DNA from: Phylloscopus collybita
Lineage: Eukaryota; Chordata; Aves; Passeriformes; Phylloscopidae
Direction of reading: 5' to 3'
DNA: 64,000 nt
Assembly: GCA_027886175.1 (NCBI GenBank)
Contig: JAJNNQ010000137.1
Span: 4,468,001 to 4,532,000, forward strand
This document shows positions 35,901 through 47,285 of this stretch, one piece after another (position 1 is the first letter of the stretch; each line of letters opens with the position of its first letter). The notes beneath the pieces are model-generated. The model searched no databases. It saw only the letters and a list, made by a program, of their open reading frames with translations, and was not told the origin of the DNA. The translations under genes were made by a program, and so were the position numbers.

Positions 35901-37852
35901 TTTTATTTCCCTGGTGAAAAAGCCTAGAAAACACAATCGTGGATGCCCTACAAACCATTCTAGATGGGGAAAAGAAAAGATATTAAATCATCTGAGACTA
36001 CAACCTTTTCAAAAGTGCATTTATCATAATATTATCATACCAATACAGGTTATTGCCCTTGTGATTTTAGGTTAAAGAGATTTTTGTCATTTAGCCTGCT
36101 CAGGTTCAGCAAAAGTGCAACAATAGAGGGCTCAGCAGCCAGTGCAAAGTCAACCCCAAAGCATGGAAAGGTAATGATCAAAGTTATTGAACTTTTGAGT
36201 TAAAGGTGCACACCTGACAGATCTTACTTTCTTTCTTAGAAGTTGTAACTGTGCCTGGATCATGTCCCAGAACATCCTGCTGGTAGCTGGAGTTTGTAAT
36301 ATAGTTCTCTCAGTTCTGACCATGCTGCATAATGGCCCCTGTCCTGACCATCTTCCTGAGCTCTGAATGAGTCAGCCACACATTGCAAGCACTTTGGGGG
36401 TTCACCAGGCCCACTACAAAAACTATTGTTAAAGGTATCCATTGTACTCACATTCTCCAAAGTCTTAATCTTTGTAAATTACTAGTTTTCCATACAGAGC
36501 AAATGGCACACGTCTACAGGAAAGGATTAAGCCCCCTGTAATGATATTAAATAGGAATTTATCTGCCTGTACCCAAATTCATCCTATCTCCTTCCCAGAA
36601 CTGCATGCCTCTAAATTCACTATGCGTTTTCTATTGAAATTTTTCTGGATGCCAAAAAATCAGGCACAGTAAGGTAGAGAAAAAAGGTGTTTTCCAGCAA
36701 AAATAGCACTGCAATGCAGATTAGGAGAGGCAGTAAAGCAAGGAGGGATCATAACAGAGAAGGTCTCTATGAGAGAAAGACTCTATAAAAAATGACATAA
36801 ATTCCTGGCTTTCCTGTTGGTCATTTATTCCCAATGATAACTGTATCTATTGCATTCCCTAAGTTATGTGGTCATCAGAGGGTGGCAAAAGCTCTTGCAA
36901 CTGTTTAATTCATCACATTACCTAAAACTCTTTGTGTCAAGGCTCGGTGAAAACAAAAGTAAAATAATTTGTCCTTTTCTGCTGATTTCAAAGCCACAAA
37001 TACTGTTTCGTGCTTCTTCCTACCAGCCAGGGTACTCATGCAACTTCTGAGATGGTCTATCATTTATTGAATGCCTAAAATATACATTTATTTGATAAAC
37101 GTGGAGACAAATATATAAAAATATGGTTAGAATTTGTTATTTAGAGAAACTCTTCCAATCCATGGAAACACATTTACAATAAAAGACAGATTTTAAAGGT
37201 GAGGGGGAGAGGGAGTAGTTTGATTTGTTTTTCAGTATTAATTACTTCATGTCTCCAGACCATAGGATTATGTTGAGAGCTCAAGTTTATCTAATATTTA
37301 TAAAGAACTGGATGCTTTTTTAGAAGTGTAAAATCATGGCTTTACATAAGGGCAAACTTTACCTTTATCAATTCAGCAGTCTTAATCTTATCTCCTCATT
37401 TGAAGAGCTGTGGAAAAGGTTGTATGTGGGGAAAACATGAGCGCAATTAGACAGGAAAATGTTTGTCTCTTGATTTTATTCTCCCTGGTCTTTGGAAACA
37501 AAAATTACTTTACATTTACTCACAATAAAGCAAGATCTTGCTCAGGTGTGAAATTCTCCCCACAGAAATCTTCCGTAGGAGTAGTAAATAATGCAGCACA
37601 AGGTAATGACAATGACACATTAGAGCTTTGTTTGAATGCACGCTGTGCTTTGTGCATGATGCAGAATTCAATGGACAGCAATTTGAAGGGGGAAGAGGCT
37701 TGTTTGTGTTCACATTACATAATCCACTTGTCTTTGTTGTTCCCATTCTAGGCATTTTGTCCAAAGATGTTCTGCTTCTCATGAAGTGCATTCAGCCTTA
37801 TCTGGAGCTCAGAAGCCTGAGGCTTTGTTACAATTGTTATTTATAACTTAAC

Positions 37853-37858
<6 letters not shown>
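35901..37858. other. unique AT-rich DNA, nothing firmly recognised
   Basis: The stretch at 37500-37760 has non-repetitive motif-rich sequence that could be another conserved element; frames 37410-37751 (plus) and 37516-37791 (minus) overlap on both strands and are not credible genes. No mobile element recognised. Confidence 0.45.

Positions 37859-37901
<43 letters not shown>
37859..37901 (+). repeat. pure A43 homopolymer
   Basis: Forty-three A residues after TTAACTATATT and before GATAGCTGAG. No AATAAA just upstream. One of four A runs of 40 bases or more in the window. Confidence 0.97.
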
Positions 37902-37903
<2 letters not shown>

Positions 37904-38560
37904 TAGCTGAGCAGGAAAACACTTCTTCAGTCATAAATAAATAGCTCATTTGTACCTGGGGAGGAGAAGAATAGCTTTCAAAGAGCTTTCACTTCAATTG
38001 CAGAATCATGACTTCCAGGTAGAAGCAATTGGAAGAAGGCTCTCTAAAACAAGATTCGTGCCATTTGTTGTTGAAAGCACACTGCTAAGATTTCCAAAAT
38101 TGCTCTGAGATTTGAATACCTTTGTGGGTTTTTAGGTGTCCCACTTGGAATTAATCTGAAAGAAGCCCTTATAATACTAAGCATTTCCAGCTCCCTGAAA
38201 ACCAGACATCCCTGTCAACTATCTAGAAATGGAAGAACACAAAATTCTTGCCTAAGAGAAAATGAGTGGCAGCTGCAGATGGAGAAGCATATTCATGTGG
38301 GATAACTTAAGACTTTGAAATACAATGGAGCTAAAGAAGAGAAATCTTGATAGGAATCATTTGAATTATCTAAGTAACAATTTTTGACCTATTATCACTA
38401 TTGATTTTGTGCTCAGAAGCTAATTTCAGATAAGGAACTAGCTATGTTTATGTTTATGACACTGCTATGACCGTGCTTGACATCAGATGCATTGGTATGA
38501 AACTAAAACAATGATATGTTTTCTATAGATATAAGAATAAGATATAACCACATAACTACA
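37902..38560. other. unique DNA, nothing recognised
   Basis: No repeat or gene recognised between the A tract and the CR1 fragment. Confidence 0.5.
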
Positions 38561-38700
38561 TAGCATCAGGGGGGTTAGATTGGAAGGGACCCTTAAAGAC
38601 CATCTAGTTCTGAATTCCTGCCATGGGCAGGGGTGCCAAGACTCATCCAGCCTTGTCTTGAACACATCCAAGGATGGGGCAACCAGACATTCCATGAGTG
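38561..38700 (-). mobile_element. CR1 LINE 3' fragment, short
   Basis: On the plus strand it reads TAGATTGGAAGGGACCC (about 38575), GACCATCTAGTTCTGAATTC, CTGCCATGGGCAGGGGTGCC (about 38619-38638) and GGATGGGGCAACCAGACATTC. This is the reverse complement of the CR1 3' end, with the usual tail reduced to AGCATCAGGG. About 140 bp remain. Confidence 0.88.
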
Positions 38701-41639
38701 TAACCATTTCAAGTATGATGTTCAATGATGTAGAAACATCATAGTTGAAATGGGGAAGTTTTTTGTGTTTACAAGATCTCACATGTTAGATCTCAAAAGG
38801 GTTTAACTTTCAAAAACCAGGAGAAAACCATCAATTCTGTCCTCCCCACCATGTGCACATTTTGCAAAGACATATCTCTGTTTCATATCAGCATTTTGAT
38901 GTTTAGGGGGAGAAAAAGGAAGAGAAGTATCATCATTCATAAGGTGGAATTGAATTAGAACCACACATAAACAAGGGCTTTTTATGAAATTTTAATTAAG
39001 GCTGTTTTTGTGCTAAATGACCTGCTTTGCTGATCTCTCAAATCATCACCCATGTTACATTTGAACATTTCCGAACCTCCTGAATAAACAGAGATATTTT
39101 CCCTCACTTTTCTGTTATTAATCTTGAAGAATACTTCCAACTTCCCCAGCATACAAGTTTTCCAAGCAGGAGCAGAGAAACTGCCTGAACTCTCCGAAGC
39201 TCATCCTGAAATGCAGCATTTCTCTACTTTTGAATTCCTTTCAGTAGGTGTTGAGATCTTTTATAGTAAATTGCATTTTACTTGTTTGAAACTTCAAAAG
39301 AAGGTGTTAATATAATTGATACATGATAAGTTTGACAGTTTGTGTCATTATATGAGTTTTACCCAGCAGCCTTCTGAAGCAAAAAATAATTTAAAAAATC
39401 TGTTTTCCTAAGGAAAGGAATCTTACGGCTTTAGTGATCAAATAACTTCTTAATGACATGCTCTAATTCATGAAGTCATAATTCATGTCCCAATATTCAG
39501 TATTTTAAAGTGGATTACATGTAACTATTCTGACTCTCATATTTCAGATATTATTTTTAAATTTATCTTTTGTAGCAATAGGATTGTATTTTATGGTTAT
39601 ATACTCTCTCTTATGTTTGTATTAAATTACAAATAGGGAAACATCTTACAATTGCTTACTTGACACTTTAAATCTTGTTGCCTCACAGTAGGTATCAATA
39701 GGATGGGGACCTGTCTCAAATTACCACTTTTACAGTCTTTTTGATCAAGCCAAATAACAGAGAAAAGCCTGGGAATGGCCAAGAACAGACCTTAGAGCAA
39801 TTTTTGGAGAATCTGGAAAAAAAAGATACTCTGAGTATCAATTAGATGATTCATTTCCTGCTGAAATTTTGGTCACCAACATGTGACTTAGTTGATCTGG
39901 GATTCAAACTGCTAAACTGCTAAAAAATGTAGGCAGATTTTTTTTTGTTTGTTTGTTTGTTTTGGTGGGGTCTGTGTGAGACCTATGAGGAGAAGCCAAG
40001 AAAAGAGTCATTGATCAACAAATCTGAATGATACTAGATATGTAAATACAAAAATAATTATCCTTTACAGTCATATATGCCAATGTAGAATCAAATAGAG
40101 GACAAACATGACCACTACATTCTTTGGAATATTTTTTTAATGTGTCATGAGAAACCCATTCAGAGAATTCTTTTTACCATCTCTCCATATTCCTTACTGA
40201 AACATGAACAGTGCTGCCTAATTTACCTTCATTTTTATGGGCCATCCTTCTGAAAACAGCAGAAAGTTTTATAAATTCTAAATACAGGGGCAGTCTTCTA
40301 TGCAGTCACCTTGTTGGACAGGTAACACCGACTTTGTACCAAGATCCATCCAAAGATCAAACACCACTGAATTACAGAGAAATCAGGAATGGACACAGCA
40401 TCAGACCTTATCTATAAACATTATATTGTATAAACATTCTACAGCTACAAAAAAAAAAAAATCAGGCATAACACCAGCCTCCACAAAAACCTGCTCTTCA
40501 TCACCTGAACTCTTTTCAGTGTCACTTGGCAGTCACTCTCATCTTGGGGGTCTTATTCCTTGTTGGTAGGAATGAATCAGAATTTAAAACCAAATGCTTG
40601 TATAAACAGACCTCCAGTTAAATCCTGCATGCACATTTTAATCTTTCAATAAATGATTTGTGTCCCACAGTCATCCCTGGCACCAATGAGTGTGGTATCT
40701 GTATTACAAAGTTCTTCTTTCAACAGTTCTGAGTAATGAGGAGAGGAGGATGTTCTCCTTGTGCACAAATGAAACTCAGGAGGGATGGAGACTGCCAGGG
40801 CCAGTATATCCCATGGGATTTGACAGCATTTCTGCACTATTTACTACTTCATCCATTTTACAACTCTGCTTTCCTTTCTGTGTGCTTGAAGACAAATGAT
40901 ACAAGAAGAATAAAATCTACACTCTGTGAAGAGCAGTTCTCCATCCAGTCTGTTCTGCAGCCCATAAGCCTTAGGTTAGGTACTTCCACCTCACTTGGCC
41001 AGACAATTCTGCTCCTGTAGGAGTACTCAGACCATGTCAGACCTCCCTGAGTAACTCAAAATAGAGATTTGTGAACTTACATTTTAAGAGAAATAAAATT
41101 ACCAACTTTACCCATTCTCAGTCTTGCAGTAGACAGCAAGAGGAGAGAGAAGACAGATTTAGATTCCAGAGTCTTATTTTAAGACAGGCACGAGGTTGAA
41201 GGCAAGCTTGGGTCAAGCAAGAAGGTGCAAGAAGAGATTGGTGGAAAAAAGGAGAAACAGGATTCTAGGCAGGCGGGGAGAGCTGAGTGATCAGAGCTAG
41301 GAATAGTTTAGAGAGGAATATTGCTGTTGTATGCAGCATGCTAAAAGAATTATTTTGTTCAGCTGCAACAGCATTTGATGGCTTAGTAACATGAGTTAAT
41401 TATCATTATTATGGCTTCAATAGTGGGTTCTTTGAGCCTTACAGCTTTGATGCTAACATTATCAGTCATTTACTAAGTTTTCTCTAAAAATGTTCATCTC
41501 AGGTATTTCAGATCCATGAAAGCATTGCTGCCTCCACTCATTTATAATGGTGCTCACATTCACATGGCAGATCTTCCCAAATTCCATGGAATTCAGGAAC
41601 AATGCATCAATGAGAGTGTTTGTGGGCTTGTGTGTTTGA
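38701..41639. other. unique AT-rich DNA, nothing recognised
   Basis: A short T/G run (TTTG)n lies at 39938-39965 and an A13 run near 40450. No gene or known mobile element found. Frames of 60-95 codons overlap on both strands and look like chance. Confidence 0.5.
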
Positions 41640-41668
41640 GGGAGGTTGAGGGTTTAAGGGTTGGAGGG
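41640..41668 (+). other. canonical G-quadruplex motif
   Basis: Four GGG runs at 41640-41642, 41650-41652, 41658-41660 and 41666-41668, with loops of 7, 5 and 5 bases. This satisfies the G3+N1-7 pattern. Whether it folds in vivo is unknown. Confidence 0.9.
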
Positions 41669-41790
41669 AGGTCAATAAGTAAGACCTTCACCATAGCCAG
41701 CATGTCAGTGCTGGACTCCCCTCACAGGACGTGGCTCTGGTAGTTCACAGACACCATCCCTGGGCTCTAAGCCTGGTCCCCAAGATCCAT
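41669..41790. other. spacer before CR1
   Basis: Unique sequence; it may include diverged CR1 upstream of the recognisable part. Confidence 0.4.
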
Positions 41791-41971
41791 GACACTGAAC
41801 TTGTTGCCCTGAGACATTGTGGATGCCCCATTCCTGGAAATGTTCAAGTCCAGCATAGAGAGAGTTCTGAGAAACCTGGTCTAGTGGAAGGTTTCCCTGC
41901 CAATGGGAGGGGGTTGGAACAAGATGGTCTTTAAGGTTCCTTCCCACCCAAATCATCCTGTGATTCTATGA
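41791..41971 (+). mobile_element. CR1 LINE 3' fragment
   Basis: Shows TTGTTGCCCTGAGACATTGT, GGATGCCCCATTCCTGGAAA (about 41821-41840), TTCAAGTCCAGCATAGAGAG, GAAACCTGGTCTAGTGGAAG, GGGAGGGGGTTGGAACAAGA and the tail CATCCTGTGATTCTATGA. Plus-strand CR1 order with the tail intact. Overlapping frames on both strands (41705-41956, 41731-41934) are CR1 translations only. Confidence 0.93.
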
Positions 41972-42789
41972 CTTGCTACATGCTTGTCAGTGCATCAGTC
42001 ACCTTTCACAGAGATAACCATTCTCATGGCACTTTTAGCGACAGCTTTCCTGAGAGGACATTTCGTGTTGATCCCCATGAAGCAGTTTCACATATGGCAC
42101 CATCAGTGGCTCAGTCCTCTTGACGGAATATTCTCTTAATTCTCTAAGCTGTGTGATCTACCCTGATCTCACAGCCTCAAAACCATTCCTTGTTTATTGG
42201 GGTTTAAAGCTACCTTTCTCAGACTTCCTATTTTTCAGCCAGACCTGAAGAGAAAGGAAAACCAGAGCACCACTGGGAGAACTTGCTCTGTCATTGTGAA
42301 AATATGACAGATCCTCAAATTACAGTGGGGATAGTTGAAGCACTGTGGAGGAAGGCCCATGTTACAACACTAGTAAATTAAATGTACTTTTGTAGCTTTT
42401 GTATCTTACACAACCCAGCAGGAATGACATGAGGAGAGATGACAGGCAAGCACATGCCTCAGCTAAGGAGAGGGGAAAGAAGGTGAGGAAGCAGGAGGTG
42501 GTGATAGAGCATGAATAGCTTCACAAGGCATCCCCAGACAATCAAGTTGACAGAAGGAGTGGGAGTTTGCAGGCAAAATTTCTGCAGTCTCATTAGATTG
42601 GGAGCAGGCTGATGAGAGCTCTAAATAACAGGTGCTTTATTTAACAAGGAAGAGAGAACATGAAAATTAAATGAAAAAAAAAATTATTAGGGCTGAAGTT
42701 TCACCAGGAGTATCAGAGGTTGAGGATATGACAGGGAAGAAGGGTGCTCTGCTTATTTCTGTGTGTTTGGATGTCTGTAGGCTCCTGGG
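41972..42789. other. unique DNA, nothing recognised
   Basis: No gene or repeat family recognised after the CR1 tail. Confidence 0.5.
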
Positions 42790-42811
42790 CAGGAGATCAA
42801 AAGATCTCCTG
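42790..42811. repeat. 9-bp hairpin with A4 loop
   Basis: Arms CAGGAGATC (42790-42798) and GATCTCCTG (42803-42811) are exact reverse complements around AAAA. The core GGAGATC is shared with the palindrome at 25980-26003. Confidence 0.95.
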
Positions 42812-45800
42812 TGAATACCAGCCACCCTGGTTCTGCCCATCCTTGCAAGACACTAAGTTTTCCACAGCTGTAGAATTTTTGTGACTTTTTTGAGGAAGTC
42901 CTGATATTTATTCTTCACTTTCCAAAAATATCCGCAAAATTCATTCACCAAAATAACCAGTTATACCACTCCCAGGAGCAGAACACTATCTACCATCAAA
43001 TTCAGTATAAAAACTTGTTCTTTGAAAAGTAGGATTTTATCTCTGTGTAATGAACCAATAAAATCTTTATCCAGTTTACAGCAGTTTCTTTACTTTTCTC
43101 ATGCATCTTAATTTCTCATGGCTTTTTTTTTTTTACTTCATATTTCCTTTTAATACAAAAGTAGTAAAGGAATGTTAATGTTCTCTTGTCTTCTCTGGTC
43201 AAAATGAGATGGATACATCACCATCTTAAATTTGCCAGTGGCATTTTTTAAATTTCAAGCTAAATCTGAAAGGATTTGAAAATTTCTCTACTTGTTTTTT
43301 AACACTTCTTGGTGACTGCCTTGCCAAGAAGTGGGAATTCACTTATTCACTTTTGCAAAAGATATTTTGTTCAGTGACAAGTAGCAAACTTCCTATTAGT
43401 TATACCTGGCCTTGCTAATTGGTCACAGTACCTTGTTCTTCTCCTGAAATTCTTGAAGGCAAAGGAAAGAAACTGGAGTCTGCTTCCTATCTCGGAGGCA
43501 GGAGGTGATTACAAAGTTGGCAAGCATTATTTACTCTTGTCCATATCAGCGTTCAGCTCCCACATCTACCAGGACTCTGAAGAAACCAAGACTTGCTATT
43601 TCATTCTGCAGCATGTAACCACTTTATGCCTGAATTTTTGTTTTATTTTCTGGAGGGAAGAAGAACTTAGAAATAATTTTTCACTCAGTGGGTTTTTCTG
43701 ATACATACATATACTCCTATCGACCCATTTCAAAGTTCACCACAGGGACGTACTTTAAAATCCTGAAATTATTTAACTTTTTTTTTCCTTGTTACCTTTT
43801 TACACCCTTGCCAGAGGGTAGCACAATTTCACTTGCCTTCTGTAGTCTTGTTTTATCCATGGTACAAGATACGCAGGAATGTGGTGATTCACTTCCTCTG
43901 ACTTTGGATCCTACTGCTCACTTACTTTGGCTACCTGTGGCTCTCTTCGTAATCACTTCAGAGTCCAGAGGGCTTTAAGGCACAATTCATTTGACCTATT
44001 TTAGACATTGGCTTTAGCATGAAATAAATTGCACTCCAGAAGTTCTCATTTCTCTCACGAGTGAGCCTCAGGTGACCAGCACAACCCTATGGTGTGGCTG
44101 TTTGCAGCTGTGTTAAATCAGTCCCACCCATGAATTTCGCTCAGGGCCTCCATCCACTGAAGTATATGGTAAAACTCCCATAGGCTTTGGGTACAGTTCT
44201 GCCCCATTTCATCTTTGAGAAGAAATGGATGTGCTTGCAGATGTTTTAAACACATGGTGGGCTTTTACTTTCCCAAGATTTAGGACAGCACCTTAAAGAC
44301 TCATTAAATATCTGTATTGAGTTGCTCCTGTTCACTGATCCATTTGAAATGAAAATTAAGTTAGCGCTATAGGGTTGGAGATGTAACATTCTTCTGTGGG
44401 TTTGAAATTGTAGAGGTAATTGTTTTATTAAAATATTTGCTCTTTTGCTCCCTACAAGGTTTTTGATGGCCTGGAAGTCAGTGTAGAGCATCATGCTAGC
44501 CGTTAGCGCTTTGATTTCCACAATGCCTTTCTTTATTTAATAGGCCTGAAATATTGATTAACATTTACAGATTCAATTCCAAGCACTTGCCAGGGGTTAC
44601 AGAGAGCCAGAGAGAGCTGGTTGTGCCAGTCAAATTCTGAGGTGTAATGAAATCCCCTACTGTGCCTGTCAGCTTATCCAGTGTACAGGTCATTTCCCAC
44701 AAGGTCTGCCGTGTTGAAAGAAGCAGTTTTCACATGAAACATTTCATAGGGAAAGGGAAAATATGTCTCCAGTATTGTATGCTTTATCCCTTTGTCTAAT
44801 ATTGAATGGCCTCATTGCTTCACACAATTTTTGCCCCTAAAGCTTTCTAAGTCAATAGAAGAAGAATGTTTCAGGTGGGCAAAAGTCAAGACTCGCAGTG
44901 TAAATGCTTTATTACTGTTGTCAAGGAATTTCACAGTAACTAAGGCTAGAGATAGACAAGCCCCAAAAGGAATGGAATCTCAATCTATTTTAGTTAAGTA
45001 TTGAATGATTCTTTTATTCTTCCCAATATTACAAAGCTCCCTTTGAAAGATACTTACATCTTTCTTCCAATAATGTCCTCTTTCTTAATTTGTTCCAAGA
45101 CCACATCTTTCCTTCATATTCAAACTCTCTTACCTATTTCAATCCAAGTCCAAATAGAATATATTCTATTCCACCCAAGTCTACATCTGATTTTCTCTTT
45201 TTTAGGATCAGAGTGCTTTTGTCTTCTTATCTCCTATAGAGAAGAGAAAGAATTTGCAAAGAAAGGTTTCATGTTTCCCATGTTTCCAACATTTGCTCCT
45301 GCTACTAAATGTTAAATATCTGATTTTAAAAAGGTTCTTTTAAAGAAAGATGTCCTGCTCTTTGAGTGACTAGGATCTAATTTTAGATTGACTATAACAA
45401 TAGTCTTTAGGCCAAAAAAAAATCAATGGTCTTGATCTTTCATGTGATGTTATCTCAAGTTTAAAATTTCTCAAGGAGGAGTACCATTATTTGCCCTTAG
45501 TTCTTTAATAAGGAGGGGAACACAGGTACCTGAACTGGTCAGTTCTTCCAGTGCTGTGACCTGACCTTCAAGATGATGGCTCTGATTTACAATTTTAGAG
45601 TAGGCTTTGGCTGGTTTCTCCATCAGCTCAAATTGTAATGGGACATTTGGCACTGATGAATGGCTGGATAGCACCACCAACAGATTCAAAAATATTTTCT
45701 TCAGTTTTTGCTGAGGATATTGAAAGGAGAGGGAAAACATCCACCTGAGAATGATGCATTGGATATTTTAGATGTCACTGGCTCAGGAGGGATCAAGCAC

Positions 45801-47034
45801 ATTGCTTTAATTGCACATTTCTAACAATTTAATGTAATGGAAATTGAAAAAGGCAAAAGAGTTTCCCATCAAAAATGGGTGATGAGCAAAATCCCATTAT
45901 TTGACATTCCACAGAAAGTGCACATCTTCTCCTTCAAGTATGTTTTAATTTATTTATATGTTATTTACAAGAAGATTTGCACTAAGATAAGTGGCAAACA
46001 TGCAGTCCTGATAAACAATTTGCTACCAAAGATTGCTTTCCCATCTCCAGGAATGAGTTTCAGTGAAACTTCATCTGCAAGTTTCTCTTGGTCTGCAATA
46101 TACACCTATTTCTGTTGCTAAAATTAACTATGGTCTGTATAAATCTGTTTTAGTCATTATACTTCAATTTCTGCATTCCCCACTGAGAACAAGATATCTT
46201 TAACAAGAGCTTTGCTGAAAATGGAAATGAAAGTGACTTTTTTCTGGTAGCCAACATTCTCGAGGTTAACATATAGAATTTTAATGATCCATGAGTGATT
46301 CCTAGAGTGGGATCTCATTTATGATTAAATAACATAAATTTAAGTATCCATATGTGAGCTGAGTATTTAATCTCCTGATAGGTACAGCTGACAATCATTG
46401 TATCCAGAAAACTGTTCATGAAGAGTGGAGTTCAACTCTTAAAGCTTTCTGAAACTTAAATATCTGGGGCATTATGCCTAAGGCATTCCTACTGGACTGG
46501 CAAATATAAAATAGGATTTGTGGGAGTCGACATCACTGTGAAGCAGAAGCCAGAGACCAAGCAAGATACTTCTCAGAATCTGAAATGCTGCAGCTGTATT
46601 TAGGCAACTGGATGCTGTCCTAGATAACTGTTTCAGGGTGAGCTGATAATCTGAGCACCACAAAAATCACAGTTCCCTGTCATGGGGACATCCTAGAGGA
46701 TTTGTAACCTGTACATAGCTTGGACAAACATGACACGGTCCTTGTAGAAGACATAAGCCCCATGAAGGGGAAAGTCAAGTGGGGTCCATAAAGGAACCTA
46801 AAATGGCAATTGACAGATTCATTTAGGCAAATTAACAAATTTCTAGAATCCATTGAATTTTCAATAAATGTTCTTTGACTATACCAGGAGCTTAGATGTA
46901 TTCACCTGCAGGAAAAATATTTAGGACTTCCATGTTTCATCATATAAATCAATATATGAGATCGCTCAGAATACTCTATCTGATGTACCTTAGGACCTTA
47001 TTGGCAATAAGAAGTGATTGGTGTTTTTTTCCAC
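42812..47034. other. unique AT-rich DNA, nothing recognised
   Basis: About 4.2 kb with no recognised gene or repeat. Frames at 43688-43978, 45001-45315 and 45837-46121 (plus) and 44246-44521 and 45471-45740 (minus) are 89-104 codons, without domains, and are compatible with chance. Confidence 0.5.
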
Positions 47035-47285
47035 ACAGAATTAATTAGATTGGAAAAGGCATCTGAGATCATGGAGTCTTACCTATGATTGATCATCATC
47101 TTGTCACCCAGAGAGAGCGCTACATCCAGGCTTTTGTTAAACAACTCCAGGGTTGGTGACTCCATCACCCCCCTGGGCAGCTCATTCCAATGCTTAATCA
47201 TCCTTTCTGTGAAGAAATTCTTCCTAATATGCAGCTTAAACCTTTCCTGGCTTAAGATCCACAAGTTATGGCTCCACAAGCCTAT
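47035..47285 (-). mobile_element. CR1 LINE 3' fragment, older subfamily
   Basis: On the plus strand: GATTGGAAAAGGCATCTGAG (about 47048), ATCATCATCTTGTCACCCAG, CAACTCCAGGGTTGGTGACT, CACCCCCCTGGGCAGCTCAT (about 47166), GTGAAGAAATTCTTCCTAAT and CTTAAACCTTTCCTGGCTTA. This is the reverse complement of a CR1 3' region whose wording (GAAGAAATTCTTCCTAAT) fits an older CR1 subfamily. Open frames on both strands (47079-47279; 47089-47406) follow from the CR1 sequence. Confidence 0.9.

Noticed and set aside
41705..41956. Overlapping 83- and 67-codon frames
   Set aside because: Fall in a CR1 3' fragment, which is non-coding there.
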